Positions 1-5,709 of a DNA stretch of 9,887 nt are shown one piece after another. The position numbers and the translations under genes were made by a program. The DNA is from Candidatus Adiutrix sp. (GTDB lineage: Bacteria > Desulfobacterota > Desulfarculia > Adiutricales > Adiutricaceae). The notes beneath the pieces were generated by a model. It did not search any database. It had not been told where the DNA came from and saw nothing but the letters and a program-made list of their open reading frames with translations. The stretch is taken from assembly GCA_031286085.1 (NCBI GenBank), contig JAITUX010000215.1, positions 1 to 9,887 on the forward strand. Direction: 5' to 3'. Numbering within the stretch: the first letter of the stretch is position 1; each line of letters opens with the position of its first letter.

Positions 1-52
1 AAAAAACCCCTTTCAGGTTAGCGGCCAAAAAAACCGCGCAACCTGAAAGGGG
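1..52 (-). terminator. Intrinsic terminator of the tRNA-Gly transcript
   Basis: A perfect 13-bp inverted repeat (7-19 with 40-52) encloses a smaller 4-bp GCGG/CCGC stem (21-24 with 34-37) around an A/T-rich loop. Read on the minus strand, the stem is followed at once by six T residues (positions 6-1), the classic layout of a Rho-independent terminator. It lies about 60 nt past the 3' end of tRNA-Gly and would end that transcript. Nothing else on the minus strand between the tRNA and this hairpin looks like a gene. Confidence 0.88.
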
Positions 53-70
53 ATTCATGTATTCCCTGGC

Positions 71-90
71 GCCGCTTTATTTAAAGCGGC
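71..90. repeat. Short inverted repeat downstream of tRNA-Gly
   Basis: GCCGCTTT (71-78) and AAAGCGGC (83-90) form an 8-bp perfect stem with an ATTT loop. On the plus strand it is followed by TTTT (91-94), so it could act as a weak plus-strand terminator, but no plus-strand gene is visible upstream in the window. On the minus strand it would be a hairpin in the tRNA 3' trailer, possibly protecting or positioning the precursor for 3' processing. Its role is unknown. Confidence 0.5.
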
Positions 91-115
91 TTTTGAACCA
101 AGGAAGGAACCAAAC

Positions 116-190
<75 letters not shown>

Positions 191-273
191 CTTTAACGGC
201 GCCAAGCGGCCTCCACAACCGAAGCCATTCAAAATCAAGGCCCTTGGGCCGGCAACTTGGCATAAGCCTGATT

Positions 274-303
274 TTTATACAATAAACAGGCCGGGCCTGT
301 CAA
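274..303 (-). promoter_or_regulatory. Sigma70-type promoter for tRNA-Gly
   Basis: On the minus strand a perfect -35 hexamer TTGACA (298-303) is followed after 18 nt by TATAAA (274-279), close to the TATAAT consensus. Transcription would begin near position 267, giving a leader of about 75 nt before the mature tRNA 5' end at 190, which RNase P would remove. A strong constitutive promoter is what a tRNA gene is expected to have. Confidence 0.8.
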
Positions 304-314
304 TGAATTTTTGC

Positions 315-338
315 CTGGGGCCGTCGGCCCCAGACCCC
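315..338. repeat. GC-rich palindrome A between aminotransferase and tRNA-Gly
   Basis: CTGGGGCC (315-322) and GGCCCCAG (326-333) form a perfect 8-bp stem around GTC, followed on the plus strand by ACCCC. It lies 11 nt upstream of the tRNA promoter -35. It has no T tract on either strand, so it is not a standard intrinsic terminator. It resembles the palindrome at 410-430 in arm length, 3-nt loop and trailing ACCC. It may be a REP-like intergenic element or an insulating hairpin. Confidence 0.5.
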
Positions 339-409
339 ATAACCGGCGGACGATGAACCAACGCTGAGGCCCATGGCCGATGCCTGAAGGCCGGTGGAAT
401 TTGAAGCGC

Positions 410-430
410 CCAGGGCTGAGCCCTGGACCC
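410..430. repeat. GC-rich palindrome B just after the aminotransferase stop
   Basis: CCAGGGC (410-416) and GCCCTGG (420-426) form a 7-bp stem with a TGA loop, followed by ACCC on the plus strand. It begins about 18 nt downstream of the aminotransferase stop codon on the minus strand. A terminator for the glgC operon is expected here, but no T run follows the stem. It may act as a U-less terminator or protect the mRNA 3' end. It shares its plan with the palindrome at 315-338. Confidence 0.5.
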
Positions 431-443
431 AGGCCGGCGGTAA

Positions 444-1424
444 CTAATTGCTTAAATCCGTGAGCCAGGGCGAGGCGGGGTCGGTGTATTCGGCCCGGAT
501 ACGCCGAAGCAGTTCCCGGGCCACCGGCCCGGGCCGGCCCGAGCCCAAGGGTTCGCCGTCCCAGGTCACTATGGGCAGGGCGTCCGTGGAGGTGGAGCAG
601 ACCAGGGCCTCGGCGGCCTGGCGGGCCATGTCCCGGGTCAGGCCCGCGTGGCGCACGGCTTTAAGCCGGCCCTCCCGGACCAGGCCCCCGGCCAGGGCCA
701 TGAGCCGCTTCAAGGTGGTGCCGTTCAAAATAAGGCTCCAGTCCGGGGCCAGGAATTCCCCGTCCCGGGAGACGAGGGCGATGTTCTCCGTGGAGCTTTC
801 CGTCATCAGGCCGTCGCGGCCGAAGCAGACCGCGTAGTCGGCCCCGGCGTCCAGGGCCGCCTTCTTGACCAAGACGTTCTGGATGTAGGAGCAGGTCTTC
901 ATGGTGGCCACGACGGGGTCCTTGGCCAGGAAGGGCGCGGTGATGACCCGGACCCCGTTTTCATATTTTTCCGGGGCCGGCGGCTTAAGGCGCAGCACGG
1001 TGACCAAAAGCAGGCCGACCGGGCTTTCGTAGGGGCTGGAGGTGAAGCCGCCCGGCCCCCGGGAGATGGTCACCCGCACCAGGACGTCCTTTTCGCCGCC
1101 GGCCCGGAGAGTGTCGCGCAGGATGGAGCCGAGGCTCTCAAATTCCGGGGGCGTTTTTATGGCCAGGAGGGCCGCGGTGGCCTTAAGCTTTTCCAGGTGG
1201 TCGTCCAGGCAGTAGGCCCGGCCGCCCAGGCACTTGAAGACCTCGAAGACCGCGTCGCCCCGGTGGACCATGTGGTCGTCCGCCGGCACGTTCCACAGGG
1301 CCGGGTCGGTGACTATGCCGCCAATCTGGCTGGAATACATGGCCAGGTAGGCGGCCTGGTAGGGGCGGCGGAAGCGGTCCAGGGCCTGGAAGTATTCGTC
1401 GCGGGTCAAGACGGGGGTGGTCAC
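444..1424 (-). CDS. Class IV PLP-dependent aminotransferase (D-amino-acid transaminase / ADC lyase-like)
   Basis: This 326-aa protein has the fold-type IV transaminase layout shared by branched-chain aminotransferase (IlvE), D-amino-acid transaminase and aminodeoxychorismate lyase (PabC). The N-terminal domain carries the block around HMVHRGDAVFEVF (51-63) and HLEKLKATA (76-84). The likely PLP lysine is K176 in MKTCSY, and the cofactor-ring glutamate is E209 in TESSTENI. A late STSTDALPIV segment (277-286) matches the substrate loop region. The GGIVTDP / DDHMVHRGD wording is, as I recall it, closer to plant-type D-amino-acid transaminases than to typical IlvE. The substrate cannot be fixed from sequence: a D-amino acid, a branched-chain amino acid and the pabC role are all open. 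The start is GTG at 1424, with GGAGG six nt upstream; the frame stays open further upstream only because it runs through rpe. The GTG overlaps the rpe stop (GTGA), so translation is probably coupled. It is the last gene of the operon. Confidence 0.87.
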   Translation of the reverse strand: MTTPVLTRDEYFQALDRFRRPYQAAYLAMYSSQIGGIVTDPALWNVPADDHMVHRGDAVFEVFKCLGGRAYCLDDHLEKLKATAALLAIKTPPEFESLGSILRDTLRAGGEKDVLVRVTISRGPGGFTSSPYESPVGLLLVTVLRLKPPAPEKYENGVRVITAPFLAKDPVVATMKTCSYIQNVLVKKAALDAGADYAVCFGRDGLMTESSTENIALVSRDGEFLAPDWSLILNGTTLKRLMALAGGLVREGRLKAVRHAGLTRDMARQAAEALVCSTSTDALPIVTWDGEPLGSGRPGPVARELLRRIRAEYTDPASPWLTDLSN

Positions 1425-2080
1425 GGCTGTCCTCCGGTTTTTTTCAGGGCGGCCACGGCGGCGCGGTAATCCGGCGCGCCGTAAAGCCGGGAGCCGCTGA
1501 CCAGGACGTCGGTCCCCGCCGCCAGGAGTTCCCGGGCGTTGTCTTCGGCCACCCCGCCGTCCACTTCTATGAGGATGGCGCGGCCGGCCAACAGGCTTTT
1601 CAGCCGCCGGACCTTGGCCGGGGTCTCGGGGATGAACTCCTGGCCGCCGAAGCCGGGGTTGACGCCCATGATGACCGCCAGGTCCAGGTAATTGAGCACG
1701 GGTTCCAGGACTTCCACCGGGGTGGAGGGGGTGAGGGCCAGGCCGGTCCGGACCCCGGCCGCCTTGAGGGCCGTGAGGACCCGGTGGACGTGGGGGGTGG
1801 CCTCGAAGTGGAAGCTGACCAGGTCGGCCCCGGCCTTGGCGCACTCAAGGCCGTAAGTCAGGGGGTCGTTTATCATCAGGTGGACGTCCAGGAACCCGGT
1901 TGAGGCCCGCCGGGCCGCGGCCACCAGGAGGGGGCCGAAGGTCAGGTTGGGCACGAAGGCGCCGTCCATGACGTCCAGGTGGTGCCAATCGGCGCCGGCG
2001 TCCTCCATGGCCCTGAGTTCCTCGCCCAGCCTGACCAGGTCGGCCGAGAGGACGGAGGGGGCCACCAGGGGGGCGCTCAT
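1421..2080 (-). CDS. rpe: Ribulose-phosphate 3-epimerase
   Basis: This cytoplasmic TIM-barrel enzyme interconverts D-ribulose 5-phosphate and D-xylulose 5-phosphate in the pentose phosphate pathway. At 219 aa it has the normal family length. Visible family motifs are APSVLSADL (7-15), HLDVMDGAFVPNLTFGP (34-50), DVHLM (65-69), the phosphate-side loop VNPGFGGQEFIP (140-151) and EVDGG (172-176). The expected metal ligands H34, D36, H67 and D174 are all present, with D36 and D174 as the acid-base pair. The ATG at 2080 has GGGAG five nt upstream. It overlaps the glgC stop by 4 nt (ATGA), and the rpe stop overlaps the aminotransferase GTG in the same way. Confident by motif content. Confidence 0.96.
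   Translation of the reverse strand: MSAPLVAPSVLSADLVRLGEELRAMEDAGADWHHLDVMDGAFVPNLTFGPLLVAAARRASTGFLDVHLMINDPLTYGLECAKAGADLVSFHFEATPHVHRVLTALKAAGVRTGLALTPSTPVEVLEPVLNYLDLAVIMGVNPGFGGQEFIPETPAKVRRLKSLLAGRAILIEVDGGVAEDNARELLAAGTDVLVSGSRLYGAPDYRAAVAALKKTGGQP
1431..1435 (-). promoter_or_regulatory. Shine-Dalgarno of the aminotransferase (decides GTG start)
   Basis: GGAGG on the minus strand lies six nt before the GTG at 1424, inside the 3' end of rpe. It fixes the start of the aminotransferase, whose reading frame is open for a further 420 nt upstream through rpe without being coding there. Confidence 0.85.
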
Positions 2081-3411
2081 GAATTCTCCCGGGCCGTTTT
2101 TTTCTTGCTTCTGCCGGGCTCCGGCGGGGCGGGCTTGGGGCTGTCCGGAAAATCTTCCCGGGTGACCACGGTTATGCCCCGGGGGGTGACGTGGAAACGC
2201 CGGCTGTCCGCCTTGGGGTTCAGGCCTATCTCGGTGCCGGCCGGAACCCTGGCCCCGTCGGCGATGATGGTTTTTTTGATCTTGCAAAACCGCCCGATGT
2301 CCACATTCTCCATGATCACGGATTCGTCCACCTCGGCCCCGCGGTGGACGGCGACGTTGTAGGAGAGGACGCTGTTGCGCACCGTGCCGCCGCCGATGAC
2401 GCTGCCGTGGGCCACCAGGGAGTCCAGGGCCTGGCCCTGGAGGTATTTGCCGTTTTCCATGACCGACAGGGTCTTGACCGGGGGGAACTGGCGCTGCAGG
2501 GTGCGCATGGGCCAGCGGACGCCGTAGAGGTTGAAGTAGGGGGTCAGGCCGCAGAGGTCCATGTTGGCGTTCCAGAAGGCGTCGAGGTTGCCCACGTCGC
2601 GCCAGTAGCCGCAGTCGGGGGCCACGGCCACGGGCCGTTCCGCCCGGCTGCCGCCCTCGTCGGTGAAGAAGACCACTTCGTCGATGCGGTTTTCCCGGCG
2701 GTAGGGGTAGGCGGTGACCTTGTGGGTCTTGAGAATGAAGGGCAGGATATCCTTGCCGAAGTCCGGCTTGTCGTCGCGCCTCAAGAGATCGAAGAGCACC
2801 TCGGCCTTGAACAGGTAGATGCCCATGGAGACCAGGCTGTGTTCCGGGTCGCCGGGGATGGCGGCCGGGTTTTTCGGTTTTTCCTGGAAGCCCGTGACGT
2901 TGTATTTCTTGTCCACTTCCAGCACGCCGTATTCCTGGGCCTGGGCCCGGGCGGTCTCTATGACGGCGATGGTGACGTCCGAGCCCGTCCGTTCGTGGCA
3001 GTCCTTGAACAGGGCGTAATTCATCTTATAGACGTGGTCGCCCGAAAGAATAAGGAGATGCCGGGGGTTTTCCCCCTCGATGAGGCCGAGGTTCTGGCGT
3101 ATGGAATCGGCCGTGCCCTGGTACCACTTGTCGCCGGTCATCATCTGGGGGGGCACGATGCGCAGGAAATGGCCCAGGTCGGCGCTGAAGATGTTCCAGC
3201 CGGTTTCCAGGTGCTGGATAAGGGTCTGGCTCTTGTATTGGGGCAGGACCAGGATTTTGTAAACTTCGGAGTTTATGCAGTTGGAAAGGGTGATGTCCAC
3301 CAGGAGATAAAGGCCGCCGAAGGGTATGGCGGGCTTGCTGCGGGAGGCGGTCAGGGGCATCAGCCTCTCCCCCTTGCCGCCGGCCATGATCAGGGCCATA
3401 ACATTTTTCAT
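2077..3411 (-). CDS. glgC: Glucose-1-phosphate adenylyltransferase (ADP-glucose pyrophosphorylase)
   Basis: This enzyme makes ADP-glucose from ATP and glucose 1-phosphate, the committed step of bacterial glycogen synthesis. The protein has 444 aa. The nucleotidyltransferase domain includes GGKGERLMPLT (11-21), WYQGTADSIRQN (96-107), GDHVYK (124-129; D125 matches the catalytic Asp142 of E. coli), FQEKP (175-179; K178 matches the glucose-1-phosphate lysine) and YWRDVG (269-274). A left-handed beta-helix domain follows from about 300 to the GITVVTRE end motif. A Pro/Lys-rich tail of about 24 residues extends past that motif. Several residues that bind allosteric effectors in E. coli differ (S23, P30, L36; see findings). 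ATG 3411 is chosen because AGAGG precedes it by 8 nt and because the alternative upstream starts lie inside or before the promoter at 3446-3474. It is the first gene of the operon with rpe and an aminotransferase. Confidence 0.95.
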   Translation of the reverse strand: MKNVMALIMAGGKGERLMPLTASRSKPAIPFGGLYLLVDITLSNCINSEVYKILVLPQYKSQTLIQHLETGWNIFSADLGHFLRIVPPQMMTGDKWYQGTADSIRQNLGLIEGENPRHLLILSGDHVYKMNYALFKDCHERTGSDVTIAVIETARAQAQEYGVLEVDKKYNVTGFQEKPKNPAAIPGDPEHSLVSMGIYLFKAEVLFDLLRRDDKPDFGKDILPFILKTHKVTAYPYRRENRIDEVVFFTDEGGSRAERPVAVAPDCGYWRDVGNLDAFWNANMDLCGLTPYFNLYGVRWPMRTLQRQFPPVKTLSVMENGKYLQGQALDSLVAHGSVIGGGTVRNSVLSYNVAVHRGAEVDESVIMENVDIGRFCKIKKTIIADGARVPAGTEIGLNPKADSRRFHVTPRGITVVTREDFPDSPKPAPPEPGRSKKKTARENS

Positions 3412-3419
3412 CGCCCGAA

Positions 3420-3424
3420 CCTCT
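3420..3424 (-). promoter_or_regulatory. Shine-Dalgarno of glgC
   Basis: AGAGG on the minus strand lies 8 nt before ATG 3411. The in-frame ATG at 3444 has no such site and sits immediately downstream of the -10 hexamer, where it could not be transcribed as a translatable start. Confidence 0.75.
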
Positions 3425-3445
3425 GTATAAACGCTCGCTTTCATA

Positions 3446-3474
3446 ATTATAGGGAGTCCGCCGGAAAACCACAA
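3446..3474 (-). promoter_or_regulatory. Sigma70-type promoter of the glgC-rpe-aminotransferase operon
   Basis: On the minus strand TTGTGG (3469-3474) and a perfect TATAAT (3446-3451) are separated by exactly 17 nt. Transcription would start near 3439, giving a leader of about 28 nt before the glgC ATG at 3411. No second convincing promoter is seen for rpe or the aminotransferase, which agrees with the overlapping gene junctions. Confidence 0.75.
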
Positions 3475-3500
3475 GCGAAAACCGGGCCTTGAGTTTTGGG

Positions 3501-3529
3501 AGGAAATATAGTAAAGCTGGAATTATATT
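3501..3529 (+). promoter_or_regulatory. Possible promoter region of the por operon
   Basis: This is the AT-rich patch of the divergent intergenic region. It contains -10-like words TATAGT (3507-3512) and TATATT (3524-3529). Neither has a good -35 hexamer at 16-18 nt, so an activator-dependent promoter is possible. The call rests on base composition and position before the por leader, and is weak. Confidence 0.3.
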
Positions 3530-3532
3530 GTT

Positions 3533-3563
3533 GACCGGCCCCCTGGGAAACGGGCCGGTCTTT
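3533..3563 (+). terminator. Terminator-like hairpin in the por leader
   Basis: GACCGGCCC (3533-3541) and GGGCCGGTC (3552-3560) form a perfect 9-bp GC-rich stem with a 10-nt loop, followed by only TTT on the plus strand. No plus-strand gene lies upstream to be terminated. If the por promoter lies in the AT-rich patch at 3501-3529, the hairpin would sit at the start of the leader and could act as an attenuator or a stabilising 5' stem-loop. Confidence 0.45.
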
Positions 3564-3567
3564 CACG

Positions 3568-3627
3568 CTTGGCCGGGTTTCCCATAAAGGCCCCGGGCGC
3601 TTTTGCCGGTCTTAATCGGCGGCCAAG
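3568..3627 (+). promoter_or_regulatory. Long-range stem in the por leader next to the ribosome binding site
   Basis: CTTGGCCG (3568-3575) is perfectly complementary to CGGCCAAG (3620-3627). The 3' arm ends 3 nt before the porC Shine-Dalgarno GGAGG (3631-3635). The 44-nt interior is GC-rich and can form further short stems. A leader stem at this place could influence ribosome access or mRNA stability. It does not match any riboswitch class I recognise. Confidence 0.35.
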
Positions 3628-3630
3628 ACA

Positions 3631-3635
3631 GGAGG
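3631..3635 (+). promoter_or_regulatory. Shine-Dalgarno of porC
   Basis: GGAGG with a 6-nt spacer precedes ATG 3642. It fixes the porC start there and not at the TTG at 3603, which lies within the leader and would add 13 residues before the conserved MIEVRFHGRGGQG start. Confidence 0.85.
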
Positions 3636-3641
3636 ATAGTA

Positions 3642-4193
3642 ATGATAGAAGTCAGGTTCCACGGCCGGGGCGGGCAGGGGGCGGTCACTTCGGCCGAACT
3701 CATGGCCCGGGCGGCCATCGGCGGGGGGAAATACGCCCAAGCCTTTCCAAGTTTCGGCCCGGAGCGCCGCGGGGCGCCGGTGACGGCCTTCCTGCGCATT
3801 TCCGAAACGCCCATAAAAGTGAGGGAGAAGGTTTACGCCCCTGACGTGGTGGTGGTGCTGGACCCCAGCATCATGAACGTGACCAAGGTTGACGCCGGCC
3901 TCAAGGACGGCGGAGTTCTCGTCATCAATTCCGCCAAGCCGGCGGCGGAACTCAGGAAGTCTTTCGGCTTCAAGCAGAAGATGGCCACCATCGACGCCCT
4001 GCGCATCGCCCTGGAGGAACTTGAGGCCCCCATAACCAACACCGTCATGATGGGGGCCCTGTCCAAGGTCGCGCAAGTGGCCACCCCGGAGCAAGTGCGC
4101 GGGCCCCTGGAAGAGCGTTTCGGGCCGGGCCTGGCGCCCAAAAACCTCAGGGCCTTTGAACGGGCCTATGAAGCGGCCAAGGCGGAGGGCTGA
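3642..4193 (+). CDS. porC: Pyruvate:ferredoxin oxidoreductase, gamma subunit
   Basis: This 183-aa subunit is the gamma chain of the four-subunit 2-oxoacid:ferredoxin oxidoreductase, which cleaves pyruvate with CoA to acetyl-CoA, CO2 and reduced ferredoxin, and can run in reverse. The family is marked by GRGGQGAVTSA (8-18), FGPERRGAPV (38-47), the DVVVVLDPS strand (68-76) and NTVMMGAL (133-140). It matches the usual gamma length of roughly 180-190 aa. It is the first gene of a gamma-delta-alpha-beta operon, with a 2-nt gap to porD. Gamma chains alone do not separate pyruvate from branched-chain 2-oxoacid enzymes; the pyruvate assignment comes from porB. Confidence 0.93.
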   Translation: MIEVRFHGRGGQGAVTSAELMARAAIGGGKYAQAFPSFGPERRGAPVTAFLRISETPIKVREKVYAPDVVVVLDPSIMNVTKVDAGLKDGGVLVINSAKPAAELRKSFGFKQKMATIDALRIALEELEAPITNTVMMGALSKVAQVATPEQVRGPLEERFGPGLAPKNLRAFERAYEAAKAEG

Positions 4194-4195
4194 CC

Positions 4196-4504
4196 ATGAG
4201 CGCAAAAACCATCGTGACCACGGAAGCCTTGATGAAGGTCGGCGATCTGCCCCTGGGCCTGACGGTCCAGCCCGGTTCGACCGTCGATTTCAAGACCGGC
4301 GACTGGCGTTCGGCCCTGCCGGTCCTGGACCGCGAAAAATGCTCCTACTGCGGTTTCTGCTACGTCTATTGCCCGGACGGCGTCTATCAGGACATGGGGC
4401 CTGAGAAATACTACAAGCCCGACCTGGATTACTGCAAAGGCTGCGGCGTCTGCGCCCATGAATGCCCCAAGAAGTGCATCCAGATGGTCATACAGGAGGT
4501 TTAG
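4196..4504 (+). CDS. porD: Pyruvate:ferredoxin oxidoreductase, delta subunit (2[4Fe-4S] ferredoxin-like)
   Basis: This 102-aa iron-sulfur subunit passes electrons from the catalytic subunits to external ferredoxin. Two complete [4Fe-4S] motifs are present: C49-x2-C52-x2-C55-x3-C59-P and C80-x2-C83-x2-C86-x3-C90-P, with an extra Cys at 94. A 40-residue segment before the clusters, containing GLTVQPGSTVDFKTGDWR (21-38), is the usual N-terminal part of PorD that docks to the complex. The ATG at 4196 follows the porC stop by 2 nt and is served by GGAGG at 4184-4188. The end of porD carries the ribosome binding site of porA. Confidence 0.94.
   Translation: MSAKTIVTTEALMKVGDLPLGLTVQPGSTVDFKTGDWRSALPVLDREKCSYCGFCYVYCPDGVYQDMGPEKYYKPDLDYCKGCGVCAHECPKKCIQMVIQEV
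4494..4499 (+). promoter_or_regulatory. Shine-Dalgarno of porA (decides GTG start)
   Basis: AGGAGG inside the last codons of porD lies 7 nt before GTG 4507. The frame is open upstream to 4462, but that stretch overlaps the second iron-sulfur motif of porD and has no ribosome binding site, so GTG 4507 is preferred. Confidence 0.85.
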
Positions 4505-4506
4505 CC

Positions 4507-5709
4507 GTGAGCGCACCCAAAGGCAAAAGCGACTCCGCCCGGGCGATCGGCCTGGAAGTCTCCCTGGCCATAGCCGAGGCGGTCAAGCTGGCCGAAGCCG
4601 AGGTGGTGGCCGCCTACCCCATCACCCCCCAGACCCACATCGTGGAACATCTCTCCGAACTGGTGGCCAACGGTGAACTTACGGCCGAATACGTCCCCGT
4701 GGAATCGGAACAGTCGGCCATGAGCGCCTGCATCGGCGCCGCGGCCGCCGGGGCCCGCACCTTCACCTCCACCAGTTCCCAGGGCCTGCTCCTCATGGCC
4801 GAGATGCTCTACATCGCCTCCATACTGCGCCTGCCCATAGTCATGGCCATGGTCAACCGGGCCATAAGCGGGCCCATCAACATCTGGAACGACCATTCGG
4901 ACGCCATGAGCGTCCGGGACTGCGGCTGGATCCAGGTTTTCGCCGAGACCGGGCAGGAGGCCGTCGATCTCACCATCATGTCCTTCCGCATCGCCGAGGA
5001 CCCGGGCGTGCTCTTGCCCCTCATCGTGAACCTGGACGGCTTCACCCTGTCCCACTTCATTGAGCCCGTAATCCTGCCCGAGGCCGCCGAGGTCCGCCGC
5101 TTTCTGCCGCCCTACGAGACCGCCCACAAGCTGGATATCCAGAACCCCTTGTCCCTGGGCGCCTTGGGCGGCCCGGAAATCTATACCGAGGCCCGCCGGG
5201 CCCTGGATTTGGCCCTGACCGGGGCCAAGCCCCGCATCCAGCGTGTTTTCGACGATTTCGCCAAGGTCTTCGGCCGCCAATACAAGCTGGTGGAGACCTA
5301 CCGGACCGAGGGCGCGGAAACCATACTGGTGACCATGGGCTCCATTTCCGAAACGGCCATGACCGCCGTGGACGAAATGCGCGAGGCCGGCCAGAAGGTG
5401 GGCCTGGTCCGCCTCCGGCTGTGGCGGCCCTTCCCGGTGGAGGAATTCCGGGCGGCCGTGGCCGGCGCCAAGAACCTGGCCGTGATCGACCGGGCCATGA
5501 TCCTGGGCTTCCCCGAGGGGCCCGTGGCCACGGAAATCAGGGCGCTTCTGTATCACGAGAAGAACCGGCCCCACATGACCAACTTCATCCTGGGCCTGGG
5601 CGGGCGCGACGTTCCGCGCAGCCACTTCAAACACATCGTCGAAAGGGTCAGGGAACTGGGGGCCTCCGGGCGCCAGGGCCGCTATGAACTGGTGGGGGTG
5701 CTGGAATGA
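4507..5709 (+). CDS. porA: Pyruvate:ferredoxin oxidoreductase, alpha subunit
   Basis: This 400-aa alpha chain supplies the pyrimidine-binding domain of the thiamine diphosphate site and a C-terminal transketolase-C-like domain. Visible features are AAYPITPQTHIVEHLSE (35-51), the VESEQSAM segment (65-72) with the glutamate expected to activate the thiamine ring, TSTSSQGL (87-94) and NIWNDHSD (125-132). The later region around TILVTMGSISETA starts the C-terminal domain. The length agrees with PorA proteins of about 390-410 aa. The start is GTG 4507, after the porD stop by 2 nt. Its TGA stop overlaps the porB ATG (ATGA), so the alpha and beta chains are probably translated in step. It is catalytic only with PorB. 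VorA (2-oxoisovalerate) is the main alternative. Confidence 0.93.
   Translation: MSAPKGKSDSARAIGLEVSLAIAEAVKLAEAEVVAAYPITPQTHIVEHLSELVANGELTAEYVPVESEQSAMSACIGAAAAGARTFTSTSSQGLLLMAEMLYIASILRLPIVMAMVNRAISGPINIWNDHSDAMSVRDCGWIQVFAETGQEAVDLTIMSFRIAEDPGVLLPLIVNLDGFTLSHFIEPVILPEAAEVRRFLPPYETAHKLDIQNPLSLGALGGPEIYTEARRALDLALTGAKPRIQRVFDDFAKVFGRQYKLVETYRTEGAETILVTMGSISETAMTAVDEMREAGQKVGLVRLRLWRPFPVEEFRAAVAGAKNLAVIDRAMILGFPEGPVATEIRALLYHEKNRPHMTNFILGLGGRDVPRSHFKHIVERVRELGASGRQGRYELVGVLE

Noticed and set aside
95..113. Direct repeat GAACCAA near the tRNA 3' end, as a possible att site
   Set aside because: Only 7 nt long with a 5-nt gap, not part of the tRNA, and no integrase or mobile gene is visible.
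648..1469. 273-codon plus-strand frame opposite the aminotransferase
   Set aside because: Antisense shadow; the aminotransferase has the PLP lysine and other conserved residues on the minus strand.
2191..3492. 433-codon open frame on the plus strand opposite glgC
   Set aside because: It is the antisense of a clearly coding glgC, is rich in Val/Gly/Ala/Asp/His as expected from reversed GC-rich codons, and shows no recognisable domain or ribosome binding site.
3516..3536. Possible sigma54 site (TGGAATTATATTGTT) before porC
   Set aside because: The spacing is off by one and the invariant GC of the -12 element is missing.
4501..5634. 377-codon open frame on the minus strand opposite porA
   Set aside because: Shadow of GC-biased codon use in porA; composition is Gly/His/Asp-rich with no motif, and porA itself carries the conserved motifs.
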